In this document: positions 1-8,577 of the stretch, piece after piece | Numbering within the stretch: position 1 is the first letter of the stretch | Layout of the letters: every line of letters begins with the position of its first letter | Source: JACCTH01 sp035253825 | GTDB lineage: Bacteria > Actinomycetota > Acidimicrobiia > Spongiisociales > ZC4RG35 | DNA length: 39,654 bases | Assembly (NCBI GenBank): GCA_035253825.1 | Contig: DATFBM010000032.1 | Location: 1 to 39,654, forward strand | Direction of reading: 5' to 3' | The notes under the pieces: model-generated | Told to the model about the DNA's origin: nothing | Database searches by the model: none | The model's input: only the letters and a program-made list of their open reading frames with translations | Position numbers and translations under genes: made by a program

Positions 1-313
1 CTCGCGCAGATTCACCGGTCCAGGGTAGCTTTCGACACCGCGCCCTAGGTCTTAGGACTAGCTCTGGAGCTTTCCCCTTGTAGCGCTGCACCCCAATCGT
101 TAGTGTTCCTGGCTGGGTCGGGCAGAGTCATCCGTCAGTCATGGCGGTGGGAGGGGTTCTTCCTTGACAACAAGAGCTCCCGGTTAGATCCCGGGAACGC
201 GCGGGGGAAAGCCGACGGCTTGCCGAGGCCCTTAGTGCCTATCACCTAAGCGGAGCGGATCCGGTCCACTGGTCTGTAGCGGACACGGTGAACCTAAATA
301 AGACGGTGATCGA
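1..313. other. Non-coding stretch, possible structured leader
   Basis: No convincing protein-coding frame is seen here. The stretch is rich in short inverted repeats, for example CCCGG...CCGGG around 180-196 and a GCCGACGGC palindrome around 211-219, and it ends just before a short signal-peptide ORF at 314. The order of a GGTTAGATC-like element followed by CCGAC-GCT-CC-GAGGC (about 183-230) loosely recalls the core of the ydaO-type c-di-AMP riboswitch, which in actinobacteria often precedes secreted cell-wall enzymes. The match is partial and made by eye, so it is only a candidate. A TTGACA at 164-169 could be a -35 box, but the nearest -10-like sequence (TAGATC, 185) is too close. Confidence 0.25.
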
Positions 314-403
314 ATGAAGGGCAAGCTGGTGAGGATTGTTGCTGCCCTGGGAAGCCTGGCAGCCATGATCGTTGCAGGTTCCGCCTCAGTAAAAATCGGC
401 TGA
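314..403 (+). CDS. 29-residue signal-peptide-like ORF, possibly a truncated secreted protein
   Basis: A short ATG frame encodes a basic N-terminus (MKGKLVR) followed by an alanine/leucine/valine-rich hydrophobic stretch and an AGSAS segment like a signal-peptidase site. It stops five residues after that segment. The product would therefore be little more than a secretion signal. It could be a small secreted or membrane peptide, or the 5' remnant of a secreted protein whose body is lost. There is no clear Shine-Dalgarno sequence, although GGTGAT lies just upstream. It sits 46 bases before the HD-domain gene. The function is unknown. Confidence 0.3.
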   Translation: MKGKLVRIVAALGSLAAMIVAGSASVKIG

Positions 404-449
404 GACAATGCCGTCGGTTCCCCGCCCCTCGGAGTAAACCTCAATACCA

Positions 450-1793
450 ATGACTCTTAGCCGTCGTCGTGTAATCGTCGCCTCTTCCTACGCGACTGCC
501 GGTCTGTTGACCCTCGGAGCTCTGGTTGTTTTCGATGGTCGTTTCCCTTCGTTCTGGCGATGGCTTTTGTTCGCGGTTGCATTTGTCGTCCTCGAGTTCA
601 ATTCCGTCGAGGTCAACGATCGGCTTTTCCAGAGTTCCTCGGTCATGGTGGCCCTCACGGCCGGCGTCGTGTTTGCGCTCGAAGGACAATCTGCTGCCCT
701 GGGAATGGCCTCAATCGCCGCTCTCGGCCCCCTCGTGCCGCAGGATCTTCGAGACAGGCGTTGGTTCCAGCCACTCGCAAACTTCGGACAATTAATCGTC
801 GCTGCGGCCGTTTCGGGCATTGTCCTCGATCGGATGCTGCTCAATGTTGGCTTCGCAAGTCGTAGCGACCTCAGTGCGATTGTTCTAGCCGGCACCGTGG
901 CCTCGCTGGTCTACACACTCATCAATTGGCAACTCGTGGCACTTGCCGTGCGCATCGTGTATCGATCGCGCGACGTTTTGCCGTGGTCGCAAGTACCCGT
1001 CCTGATGGCCTCACTTCTCGTCATGGGCGTTATCGGCGGATTGCTCGGAGCCACCATGGTGCTGGCCCAAGCCGCAGTGACGCCGCTGATCCTCATCGTC
1101 TACCTCATCGGCCATATGTCCCTGTCATCGTTCAGCCAGCTACGGGAGGCGCACGAGGCCACCTTGCGAGGTTTTGTCAAAGCGCTTGAAGCGAAAGACC
1201 TCTACACCCGCGGGCACACCGAACGGGTGGCTTACTTCGCCCAGTTGATTGGACGCCAGCTCCACTTCTCGGGCACCCAGCTCGAACGCCTGCGGTGGGC
1301 CGCCCTTATTCACGATGTCGGCAAACTGGCGGTTCCCGCCGAGCTGCTGCGGAAGAAGGGCCGCCTCAGCTCGGACGAATACACCGAGATGCAAAGCCAT
1401 GCTCACCTGGTCGAGGAAATCCTGGCCGAGGTCGAATTCCTACAACCGATGGTCGAAATTGCTTCGGGCCATCACTCGAACTTCGACGGTACCGGATATG
1501 GAGGCAGCGGTCATCGCCACGGTGAACGCCCGAGTCTCGAGAGCTCGATCCTGGCAGTGGCCGATGCCTTCGACGCCATGACCTCTACCCGCAGCTACCG
1601 AATGGCGCTAACTCAGGCCTTCGCCCTCGACGAGCTTCGTCGGAACGCTGGCGCCCAGTTCGACCCACTCGTGATCGACGCTCTCGAACAGGCGCTTCGT
1701 CAAACCGGAGAAACATATGGATCGACCAATATCGACAACGAGGAACTTGCCCGTCGTCTCGCCGAACAGATAGCGATTCGTGAATCGGTCTGA
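450..1793 (+). CDS. Membrane HD-GYP-type phosphohydrolase
   Basis: The 447-residue protein has an N-terminal membrane region (about residues 8-225, roughly six hydrophobic segments) followed by a cytoplasmic HD-GYP-type domain (about 235-420). The metal-binding HD pair is at H288-D289 (IHDVGK), with a second histidine pair at H341-H342. The signature loop reads DGTGYGG (346-352), so the usual GYP is GYG. HD-GYP proteins hydrolyse cyclic di-GMP or related nucleotides; activity here is inferred from the conserved metal ligands. The membrane part resembles MASE-like sensory regions, but no specific ligand is evident. The ATG at 450 was chosen because it opens directly into the first membrane segment; no good Shine-Dalgarno sequence precedes it. 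Its 3' end overlaps the next gene by 14 bases. Confidence 0.85.
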   Translation: MTLSRRRVIVASSYATAGLLTLGALVVFDGRFPSFWRWLLFAVAFVVLEFNSVEVNDRLFQSSSVMVALTAGVVFALEGQSAALGMASIAALGPLVPQDLRDRRWFQPLANFGQLIVAAAVSGIVLDRMLLNVGFASRSDLSAIVLAGTVASLVYTLINWQLVALAVRIVYRSRDVLPWSQVPVLMASLLVMGVIGGLLGATMVLAQAAVTPLILIVYLIGHMSLSSFSQLREAHEATLRGFVKALEAKDLYTRGHTERVAYFAQLIGRQLHFSGTQLERLRWAALIHDVGKLAVPAELLRKKGRLSSDEYTEMQSHAHLVEEILAEVEFLQPMVEIASGHHSNFDGTGYGGSGHRHGERPSLESSILAVADAFDAMTSTRSYRMALTQAFALDELRRNAGAQFDPLVIDALEQALRQTGETYGSTNIDNEELARRLAEQIAIRESV

Positions 1794-3012
1794 TCGGAAC
1801 TCTTCGCGGGTGTCGCTGTTGATAGCCATCGTTGCCGCCGCGGGAGCTGGAATCTTCGGTCTGCAACAGGAGCAAGCCGGCACGCGTGAGCTCGTGGTGG
1901 GGGTCGCCGCCATGTGTCTGGCGATGCAGGTCAAAGTGCCACCACGCTCAACCACCTATTTCGGATTGGGAGTCGCGATCGCAGCGGCGACCCCGGTCTA
2001 CTTCATTCGCGAGAGCCAGACCGACTTGGGGGCCATTCTCGTCGTGATGGGGTTGGGAACCGCTTTGGGGCTGACGTGGAGTTTGCTGCGGTCGCCGTCA
2101 GGAAGCGCTCCGTCGTTCTTTTATCAGCTGGCGGGGATGGCGGCCTACGTGCTGGTGTTCGCCGCGGTTCTACCGCTTCCCGTCGTACAGGCAATTGACG
2201 ACGAGTGGAAGATGATGATCCCACTCACCATCGGCGCCGGAACTTGGTTGCTAATCGTCAGATTGGGCACTCGGTTCGAGCGTCACCGGGCCAATGGTGT
2301 CGATCCGTTCAATAGGGACTTCATCGGTGACGTCAACGTATTCGTGAGCCTGGTCGGAACTGGTGCTCTCCTCGCCTTGACCTATCGCCGGCTGGGGCTT
2401 TGGGCGATCGGCGTGGCAGGACTTCCGTTTCTTTTTGCCCAGTCCGCGTTTGGTCGCTTTCTGCGAATCAAGCGCACCTATCGGCAAACCATTCGGGCTT
2501 TGGCTCGAATTCCAGAAGTTGCCGGCCTTGGGGTGGACGGTCACGCCGATCGCACCGCCCGCCTCGCCTCCGAAGTGGGCTACGACCTGGGACTTGGGAG
2601 CCGGGAGCTCGAGGACCTCGAATACGCAGCTCTGATGCACGACATCGGCCGCATAACCCTCACCGAGCCCGCGATCCTCCGCGTTGGATACACCGACGAT
2701 GACATCGCCCGTTGGGGTGCGGAGATCATCAGTGAAGCACCATCCCTTTCCGGAGTGGCAGAGCTGGTTCGCAAACTGCATGAGCCCTATCGCAAGCCCG
2801 GTGAGCAAAGCGATCCCGGTATCCCTCTGATCTCGAAAGTGGTGCGAGCGGCGAGCTCGTATGACCACCTGATCGTGGAGCGTAAGCTCTCACCGCTGCA
2901 GGCGGTGGAGGTGCTCCATCAAGGAGCGGCGTACGACTTTGACCCATCGGTGATTGCCGCGTTGCGACGCGTGCTTGAGCGTCGACTCGCCTTCCACCCG
3001 ACGCAAGCGTGA
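1780..3012 (+). CDS. Membrane HD-domain protein with degenerate GYP loop
   Basis: The 410-residue protein is laid out like its upstream neighbour, with about six hydrophobic segments (12-225) and then an HD domain. The HD pair is present (H287-D288, MHDIGR), but the HHxxxDGxGYP loop is replaced by KLHEPYRKPG (332-341), so part of the metal-binding set is missing. It may be a catalytically reduced sensor or partner of the upstream HD-GYP protein. The ATG at 1780 lies inside the previous gene, which implies translational coupling, and the pair probably arose by duplication. Whether it still has phosphodiesterase activity cannot be told from sequence. It converges on the DUF5317 gene, leaving one base between the two stop codons. 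Confidence 0.75.
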   Translation: MNRSDRNSSRVSLLIAIVAAAGAGIFGLQQEQAGTRELVVGVAAMCLAMQVKVPPRSTTYFGLGVAIAAATPVYFIRESQTDLGAILVVMGLGTALGLTWSLLRSPSGSAPSFFYQLAGMAAYVLVFAAVLPLPVVQAIDDEWKMMIPLTIGAGTWLLIVRLGTRFERHRANGVDPFNRDFIGDVNVFVSLVGTGALLALTYRRLGLWAIGVAGLPFLFAQSAFGRFLRIKRTYRQTIRALARIPEVAGLGVDGHADRTARLASEVGYDLGLGSRELEDLEYAALMHDIGRITLTEPAILRVGYTDDDIARWGAEIISEAPSLSGVAELVRKLHEPYRKPGEQSDPGIPLISKVVRAASSYDHLIVERKLSPLQAVEVLHQGAAYDFDPSVIAALRRVLERRLAFHPTQA

Positions 3013-3013
3013 C

Positions 3014-3592
3014 TTAGAGGCGAGAAGCTGAGCCGGCTTCGGCTCGCGCCCCTCGTTTGAACCAACGCACGGGTCGTCGCAACTCGAACTCGATAAACCG
3101 CCCGAGACCAAAAGCGAGGAACACGTCGCCGAGTGAGAGCACTTGGCCGATGTTCAGCACTCTGATCGGGATCACGTCAGCGAGGAACGGCAACAACGAA
3201 TCACGATTGAGAACCACGTGCTTGTAGCTCTCGGCGATCACTGGATCGCCGGGGGCAAAACCGGAGGCCACCTCCGCGGCTTCGGAGAGCACGGGCATGC
3301 CTCCGTTGAGCGCGATCACGCTGAAATTCATGAGGACGCCGAAGCCGGCGAGCCACAGTCCGGGCCGCTCTTTGTTGAGCAAGACGAGGATGATCAGTGG
3401 GAGATAGCTGAGGAGAATTAGGGTCACCCCTAGCCCGGAGCTGGGCGCATAACGGGCGGCGATCTGCAGAGCGAAGCCGAGCGGCAACAGCCACCAAAGG
3501 CGGAGGTGGATGTCCCCCAGATTCGACAATCGCCCGCCGCGGAGGATGGCAATCGCCATGGACAGGAACAAAACCGTTACCAGCCATAGCAT
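3014..3592 (-). CDS. DUF5317 family membrane protein
   Basis: The 192-residue integral membrane protein has about five hydrophobic segments and the family-typical NGGMPV motif near the middle, followed by a region with repeated conserved Asp/Asn residues (VVLNRDSLLPFLADVIP). DUF5317 proteins are common in actinobacteria, and no function is established. The ATG at 3592 was chosen because a TAGCGT -10 hexamer sits exactly six bases upstream and there is no Shine-Dalgarno sequence, which suggests a leaderless mRNA. It is divergent from the enoyl-CoA hydratase gene. Confidence 0.8.
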   Translation of the reverse strand: MLWLVTVLFLSMAIAILRGGRLSNLGDIHLRLWWLLPLGFALQIAARYAPSSGLGVTLILLSYLPLIILVLLNKERPGLWLAGFGVLMNFSVIALNGGMPVLSEAAEVASGFAPGDPVIAESYKHVVLNRDSLLPFLADVIPIRVLNIGQVLSLGDVFLAFGLGRFIEFELRRPVRWFKRGARAEAGSASRL

Positions 3593-3598
3593 TGGCCG

Positions 3599-3604
3599 AC
3601 GCTA
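3599..3604 (-). promoter_or_regulatory. -10 box of a leaderless promoter (DUF5317 gene)
   Basis: On the minus strand TAGCGT is followed by exactly six bases and then the ATG at 3592. A TANNNT hexamer 6-7 bases before a start codon, without a ribosome site, is the usual picture of an actinobacterial leaderless transcript. No clear -35 box is seen. Confidence 0.5.
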
Positions 3605-3627
3605 TCACACGAAGGGATTTCCGCCAG

Positions 3628-4395
3628 ATGGTGAAAATCGACCTTGACCGAGCGCGGGCGACGATCACAATCGACGATCCCGAGAGACGCAACCCTCTTA
3701 CTGCTGCCACCGTGGATGACCTGGTAAGGCTCACGGTCGAGGCCAACTCCGATCCCGAGGTCAGGGTGATCGTATACACCGGGGCTGGGGATCAGGCCTT
3801 CTCGGCCGGCGGGGACCTTTCGTCAGGTTTCTTCGATGATCCCATCGGTCTCCACCGGGAGCGGGGGCGCCTCGCCGAGCTCTTCCGAACCATGTGGGAG
3901 GGGGAGAAACCAACTGTCGCCAGGGTCAATGGTCATGCCCTGGCCGGGGGCTTTGGGCTGGCAGTGGCTTGCGATATCACCGTCTGTGTCGAGGACGCCC
4001 GCCTGGGCACGCCGGAAATCGGGGTCGGACTCTGGCCGATGATGATCACGGTGCCGCTCCTCAGGGCGATCTCACCCAAAACGCTCTTCGAGTTGATGGC
4101 CACCGGAAGGGTTCTGACACCGGACGAGGCGCTTCGCATGGGAGCAGTGTCGCGGGTGGTCTCACGTTCGGATCTCGATGCCACCATCGAGGAGGTGGTC
4201 GCCTCCTTGGCTCGGCAAAGCCCGGCGGCCCTGGCGCTTGGTCGGCGGGCCTTCGGAGCGGTCGCCGGGATGAGCCCTCTCGCCGCCCTCGACTTTCTCC
4301 AAGCCGGACTGACCTCGCTGACTTTGACCGACGACGCCAGGGAAGGGTTGCTCGCCTTCGCCGAAAAGCGCGATCCCGCCTGGACCGGCCGCTAG
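3628..4395 (+). CDS. Enoyl-CoA hydratase/isomerase family protein
   Basis: The 255-residue crotonase-fold protein carries two oxyanion-hole segments, FSAGGDLSSG and ALAGGFGLAVACD, and a typical C-terminal AFAEKRDPAWTGR tail. The position usually held by the first catalytic Glu is within IAC-like 'VACDITVCVEDARLGTPEIGVGL'-type sequence, with Glu in the PEIG motif present. It probably hydrates or isomerises an acyl-CoA in fatty-acid or amino-acid breakdown; the substrate is unknown. The ATG at 3628 is preferred over the TTG at 3592 because AAGGGA lies 11 bases upstream and homology begins directly after it (MVKIDLD). Confidence 0.88.
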   Translation: MVKIDLDRARATITIDDPERRNPLTAATVDDLVRLTVEANSDPEVRVIVYTGAGDQAFSAGGDLSSGFFDDPIGLHRERGRLAELFRTMWEGEKPTVARVNGHALAGGFGLAVACDITVCVEDARLGTPEIGVGLWPMMITVPLLRAISPKTLFELMATGRVLTPDEALRMGAVSRVVSRSDLDATIEEVVASLARQSPAALALGRRAFGAVAGMSPLAALDFLQAGLTSLTLTDDAREGLLAFAEKRDPAWTGR

Positions 4396-4416
4396 AGAGA
4401 ATTGGGGGGCTCGGGG

Positions 4417-4422
4417 TAGCCT
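4417..4422 (+). promoter_or_regulatory. -10 box of a leaderless promoter (sortase gene)
   Basis: TAGCCT is followed by six bases and then the GTG at 4429, with no Shine-Dalgarno sequence between. The same hexamer and spacing occur before the aminotransferase gene at 12684 on the other strand. Confidence 0.5.
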
Positions 4423-4428
4423 GACTCG

Positions 4429-5148
4429 GTGCGAAGGGTCTTTCGACTGTTGGGGTGGGGCCTTCTGGGGATGGCGGGTCTGGTCGTCCTTTTCCTCTTC
4501 TATCAGCTTTTCGTCACCGACTTTTTCAATGCTCGCTCCCAGGCCCGGGCCGAAGTCGAGTTGGAGACGAGCCTGGAAATTCGGCGAGCTGAGTTGGCGG
4601 TCGTCACCACGACGACAACCGCCACGACTCTTCCCGAAGTCGGGGAGCCGGTCGAGGTGGTGCCCCCTCCTGAGCTGATCGCGGAGCCGCCGGTGCCGGT
4701 CGGGGTACCCTTCGGGCGAATCGAGATTGACAAAATCGGCCTTGACGCCGTCCTTTTCGAGGGGGTTGACCGCGACACTCTCAAGCTCGGCCCGGGCCAT
4801 ATGCCCGAGACCCCGCTCCCCGGTCAACCCGGAAATGCTGTCGTCAGTGGGCACCGGACCACTTATGGAAGGCCCTTCTTCGATGTCGATCAGCTGGTCG
4901 TGGGTGACACGATCGATGTTGAGACGGCTCTCGGGATGAGTACTTATGCCATCCGCCAGATCCTGGTGGTTGCCCCAACCGACGTCTGGGTCACAGATCC
5001 CATTGAGGGGGCGTGGTTGACGCTTACCACGTGCAATCCCAAGTTCTCGGCCGCCGAGCGCCTGATCATCCAGGCGGAGCTGGTGGGAGGACCAAATCTC
5101 GAGTACGTCCAGGCGATGACCTCCACAGCGGCGAGCCCGGCTGCATGA
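4429..5148 (+). CDS. Class E-like sortase (cysteine transpeptidase)
   Basis: The 239-residue protein has an N-terminal membrane anchor (residues 8-28), a Thr/Pro-rich linker (58-92) and a sortase domain (about 95-218). The catalytic triad is visible: His142 in SGHRTTYG, Cys202 in TLTTCNPKF and Arg211 in AAERLII. The TTCNP and SGHR contexts fit the actinobacterial class D/E group. Sortases link LPXTG-type surface proteins to the cell envelope, and a candidate substrate with LPFTG is encoded at 33993-34829. It starts with GTG at 4429, probably leaderless. The stop codon overlaps the next small gene (ATGA). Confidence 0.88.
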   Translation: MRRVFRLLGWGLLGMAGLVVLFLFYQLFVTDFFNARSQARAEVELETSLEIRRAELAVVTTTTTATTLPEVGEPVEVVPPPELIAEPPVPVGVPFGRIEIDKIGLDAVLFEGVDRDTLKLGPGHMPETPLPGQPGNAVVSGHRTTYGRPFFDVDQLVVGDTIDVETALGMSTYAIRQILVVAPTDVWVTDPIEGAWLTLTTCNPKFSAAERLIIQAELVGGPNLEYVQAMTSTAASPAA

Positions 5149-5264
5149 GCAGGGCTCGAAGGGTGACGACCTGGGTCGTCGCTATCGCCGTTGGCCTGGT
5201 TGTCCTCTACTTTCTCTTCGAGTGGGCGGGGGACTTGCTCGACTCAGGTGGCGCGGTCGGCTAG
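5145..5264 (+). CDS. 39-residue single-pass membrane protein
   Basis: This very small ORF begins in an ATGA overlap with the sortase stop codon, so it is almost certainly translated by coupling. It encodes a basic start (MSRARR), one strong hydrophobic helix (about residues 9-26) and a short acidic/glycine tail. The position suggests a partner or assembly factor for the sortase, but no family is recognised. It ends 12 bases before the molybdoenzyme gene. Confidence 0.55.
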   Translation: MSRARRVTTWVVAIAVGLVVLYFLFEWAGDLLDSGGAVG

Positions 5265-5276
5265 TAATACACGGCC

Positions 5277-5882
5277 ATGTCATTGTTGGGACGCAAGAAA
5301 GCCGACCTGGCGGGAGTCGATCCCACCCGAGTTCCACCAGGTCAGTACGTAACCGAGCGCTTCCCCGTACTACATGCCGGGGTGATCCCCAAGGTCGACT
5401 TGTCGAAGTGGGACTTCCGAGTGGAAGGTCTGGTCGCCGCTCCGATCGTCTGGTCGTACGAGAACATCAGAGCAATGCCGGCCACCGAGAAGATCCTCGA
5501 TATCCACTGCGTGACGAAGTGGACCAAGCTCGACACACGCTGGGAAGGCGTCAGTGTCAACGAGCTCATGTCGCGGGTGGAAGTCGATCCGAGGGCGACT
5601 CATGTGCTGGTACAGGCCGAACAGGGATTCACAGCCAACATTCCCTTGCCTGACTTCACTCGAGACGAGAACCTCTTCGCCTATCGCTTCGGAGGAGAGG
5701 ATCTCGAACCCGAGCATGGCTGGCCCCTACGACTAGTCGTCCCTCACCTCTACTTCTGGAAGTCCGTCAAGTGGGTGCGAGGTTTGCGCTTCCTCGACCA
5801 TGACACTCCTGGTTTCTGGGAGCGCAACGGGTACCACATGTACGGGGACCCCTTCCGCGAGCAGCGCTACTGGGGCGACTAG
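5277..5882 (+). CDS. Sulfite-oxidase-like molybdopterin oxidoreductase
   Basis: The 201-residue protein matches the single-domain sulfite-oxidase-like family (oxidoreductase molybdopterin-binding domain). Cys78 in HCVTKW is the expected molybdenum ligand. Further conserved features are the RWEGVSV segment, the GWPLRLVVPHLYFWKSVKWV segment that closes the cofactor pocket, and the C-terminal FWERNGYHMYGDP motif. There is no signal peptide, so it is probably cytoplasmic. The physiological substrate of this subgroup is not established. The ATG at 5277 lies 12 bases behind the small membrane ORF and may belong to the same transcript. Molybdopterin synthesis genes are not in the window. Confidence 0.87.
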   Translation: MSLLGRKKADLAGVDPTRVPPGQYVTERFPVLHAGVIPKVDLSKWDFRVEGLVAAPIVWSYENIRAMPATEKILDIHCVTKWTKLDTRWEGVSVNELMSRVEVDPRATHVLVQAEQGFTANIPLPDFTRDENLFAYRFGGEDLEPEHGWPLRLVVPHLYFWKSVKWVRGLRFLDHDTPGFWERNGYHMYGDPFREQRYWGD

Positions 5883-5947
5883 CTCGTCACTACGCCATTG
5901 CGCGTGCAGAAACGTGCGGAAACCGCATGCTGAAGCCTTAGGTTTCT

Positions 5948-8575
5948 TCAGGCCATCTGGCGGAGGACGTAGTGGAGAATGCCGCCGTGGCGAAGGTACT
6001 CGACCTCAATCGGGGTGTCGACGCGGGCGATAACCGGTATCTCGACGACGGTGCCGCCTTCCTTCCTCGCTTTAACGACCAATCGCTGGCGGGGTACCAG
6101 ATCGTCGCTCACCTCGACGTCGTAGGTCTCGGTCCCGGTGAGGCCGTAAGTGGAGGCGCCTTCTCCGGGGAGATACTCGATGGGCAGGACGCCCATCATC
6201 ACCAGGTTCGATCGATGGATGCGCTCGAAGCTCTCCACGAGGACCGCTTTGACGCCCAGGAGGAAGGTGCCTTTGGCGGCCCAGTCGCGCGAGGAGCCCA
6301 TGCCGTAGTCCTTTCCACCCAGCACTACGAGAGGGATCGCTTGTTGCTGGTAGTGGGTTGAGGCCTCGTAGATACTCTTGACGGTGCCGTCCAAGAAGTC
6401 GGTCGTCCAACCTCCCTCGGTCCCGGGAGCGAGGAAATTGCGAACCCGGATGTTGGCGAAGGTGCCCCGGGTCATAACCCGGTCGTTGCCACGGCGAGAG
6501 CCGTAAGAGTTGAAAAGCGGAGGCTGGACGCCGTGCTCGATCAGGTACTGGCCGGCGGGGGAGTCCGGCTTGATCGAACCAGCCGGGCTGATGTGATCGG
6601 TCGTCACCGAGTCTCCAACCATCGCTAAAACACGGGCCTCGCGGATGGGAGCGATCGGCGCCGGTGTGGGAGATAGGTCTTGAAAGAATGGTGGTTCCTG
6701 GATGTAGGTCGACTCCGGCAGCCAGTCATAAAGCAGTCCGCTGCTGGTGTCGATCCCCTGCCACTCGGCTGAGCCGGTGAACACATCCCCGTAGCGCTCC
6801 GTGAACTGACGGCGGTTGACGGACTCCGCCACGACACGGGCGATCTCCTCCTGACCGGGCCAAAGGTCTGCCAGCATCACCCCAGAACCTGGGATGGGCT
6901 CGGTGAGCGGGTCCCAGTTGACGGTGCCGGCCAAGGCGTAGGCCACCACCAGCGGAGGGGAGGCCAGGTAGTTGGCGCGGACGTCCGGTGAGATCCGGCC
7001 CTCAAAATTTCGGTTACCGGAGAGAACCGAAACCGCCACCAGCCCGTGAGAGTGGATTGCGGCCGAAATCTCATCCGGCAGCGGGCCCGAGTTTCCAATG
7101 CAGGTCGTACAGCCGTAGCCGACGACATAGAAGCCGGCGGCCTCGAGGTCATCGAGGAGCTCAGCCTTCTCCAAATACTCGGTGACCACCTTCGACCCCG
7201 GTGCCAAGGAGGTCTTCACCCAGGGCTTCCGAGTGAGCCCTTTCTCGCGGGCATTGCGGGCGAGGAGACCGGCCGCCACCATCACGTCGGGATTCGAGGT
7301 GTTGGTGCACGAGGTGATGGCGGCGATCACCACATCCCCGTCTGTGAGGTTGAACGTTCCCTCTGATCCGCTAACCGCCACCACCGGCGCCGGACCGCTT
7401 CGTTCGTAGAGGGTGGCCGACACCTGACTCCAGTTCTGTTTCATTTGGTCGAGATCGACGCGGTCCTGGGGCCGCCGCGGCCCGGCCAAGGCGGGCCGAA
7501 CCGTCCCCAGGTCGAGGTCGAGGCCCGAGCTGTAGACGATCCTCTGGTTGTCGTCGCGCCAGAGTCCCTGGTGGCGGTAGTAGCTCTCAACCGTTTCCGT
7601 CAGGCCCTCGGGCCGGCCCGTGAAGCGCAAGTATTCGATGGTCTGCTGGTCGACCGGGAAAAACCCGATGGTGGCCCCGTATTCGGGCGCCATGTTGGCG
7701 ATGGTGGCCCGGTTCGCCACGGGCATGGCGTCGAGGCCCGGTCCGTAGAACTCGACGAACTTCCCCACTACTCCATGGGCACGCAGCATCTCGGTCACCC
7801 GCAAAACCAGATCGGTGGCCGTCGCCCCCTCCCTCAGAGCGCCGGTGAGGCGAAAACCGACCACCTCCGGCAACAACATCGAAATGGGCTGCCCGAGCAT
7901 GGCCGCCTCGGCCTCGATTCCCCCCACCCCCCAGCCAACCACTCCCAACCCATTGATCATCGTCGTATGAGAGTCGGTCCCCACCAGCGAATCTGGGTAG
8001 AGCCACTCGCCGTCGTCCCAAACCACCTTGGCCAGGTATTCGAGGTTGACTTGATGGACGATGCCCGTCGCCGGTGGGACCACGCGGAAGTTGGCGAAGG
8101 CCTGTTGGCCCCACTTCAGGAATTGATACCGCTCCTGGTTGCGCTCGAACTCCTTCTGGCTATTGATCAATAAGGCGTCGGATCGAGCGAAAGCATCGAC
8201 TTGGACCGAGTGGTCGATGACCAGATCACAGGTCACCCCGGGGTTGACCTTGGCGGCGTCTTGCTCCCTCCCGGTCATGCGGACGATCGCAGCCCGCATG
8301 GCGGCCAGGTCGACGATCGCCGGCACGCCGGTGAAGTCCTGGAGCACGACCCGGCCGGGGATAAAGGGAATCTCGACCTCGCCAACCGCGGTGGCGTTGT
8401 ATCTCAAGATTCCCTCGACATCCTTTTCTTCCACAAGAACCCCATCGAGGCGGCGCATCGCCGCCTCCAGCAAAACCCTGATTGAGTAGGGCAGGTGCTC
8501 GATGCCTTCGATGCCAGCCAACGAGGCGATGCGGCGTTCGCCGAGAGGGCTTGAGAATTGTTCCGATGAGCCCAT
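5948..8575 (-). CDS. acnA: Aconitate hydratase
   Basis: The 875-residue aconitase A/IRP1-type enzyme of the TCA cycle interconverts citrate and isocitrate through a [4Fe-4S] cluster. The cluster ligands are visible in SCTNTSNPDVM and in GYGCTTCIGNSGP. The N-terminal DFTGVPAIVDLAAMR and GTDSHTTMINGLGV motifs and the C-terminal swivel-domain motif GSSRDWAAKG are intact. The ATG at 8575 is chosen because it follows the stop of the upstream regulator gene by two bases and begins the family-typical N-terminus. The two genes are clearly one operon, with the SufR-like regulator in front. Confidence 0.95.
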   Translation of the reverse strand: MGSSEQFSSPLGERRIASLAGIEGIEHLPYSIRVLLEAAMRRLDGVLVEEKDVEGILRYNATAVGEVEIPFIPGRVVLQDFTGVPAIVDLAAMRAAIVRMTGREQDAAKVNPGVTCDLVIDHSVQVDAFARSDALLINSQKEFERNQERYQFLKWGQQAFANFRVVPPATGIVHQVNLEYLAKVVWDDGEWLYPDSLVGTDSHTTMINGLGVVGWGVGGIEAEAAMLGQPISMLLPEVVGFRLTGALREGATATDLVLRVTEMLRAHGVVGKFVEFYGPGLDAMPVANRATIANMAPEYGATIGFFPVDQQTIEYLRFTGRPEGLTETVESYYRHQGLWRDDNQRIVYSSGLDLDLGTVRPALAGPRRPQDRVDLDQMKQNWSQVSATLYERSGPAPVVAVSGSEGTFNLTDGDVVIAAITSCTNTSNPDVMVAAGLLARNAREKGLTRKPWVKTSLAPGSKVVTEYLEKAELLDDLEAAGFYVVGYGCTTCIGNSGPLPDEISAAIHSHGLVAVSVLSGNRNFEGRISPDVRANYLASPPLVVAYALAGTVNWDPLTEPIPGSGVMLADLWPGQEEIARVVAESVNRRQFTERYGDVFTGSAEWQGIDTSSGLLYDWLPESTYIQEPPFFQDLSPTPAPIAPIREARVLAMVGDSVTTDHISPAGSIKPDSPAGQYLIEHGVQPPLFNSYGSRRGNDRVMTRGTFANIRVRNFLAPGTEGGWTTDFLDGTVKSIYEASTHYQQQAIPLVVLGGKDYGMGSSRDWAAKGTFLLGVKAVLVESFERIHRSNLVMMGVLPIEYLPGEGASTYGLTGTETYDVEVSDDLVPRQRLVVKARKEGGTVVEIPVIARVDTPIEVEYLRHGGILHYVLRQMA

Positions 8576-8577
8576 CG

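Noticed and set aside
7445..8173. Long plus-strand frame inside aconitase
   Set aside because: It lies opposite conserved aconitase sequence and shows no domain or ribosome site.
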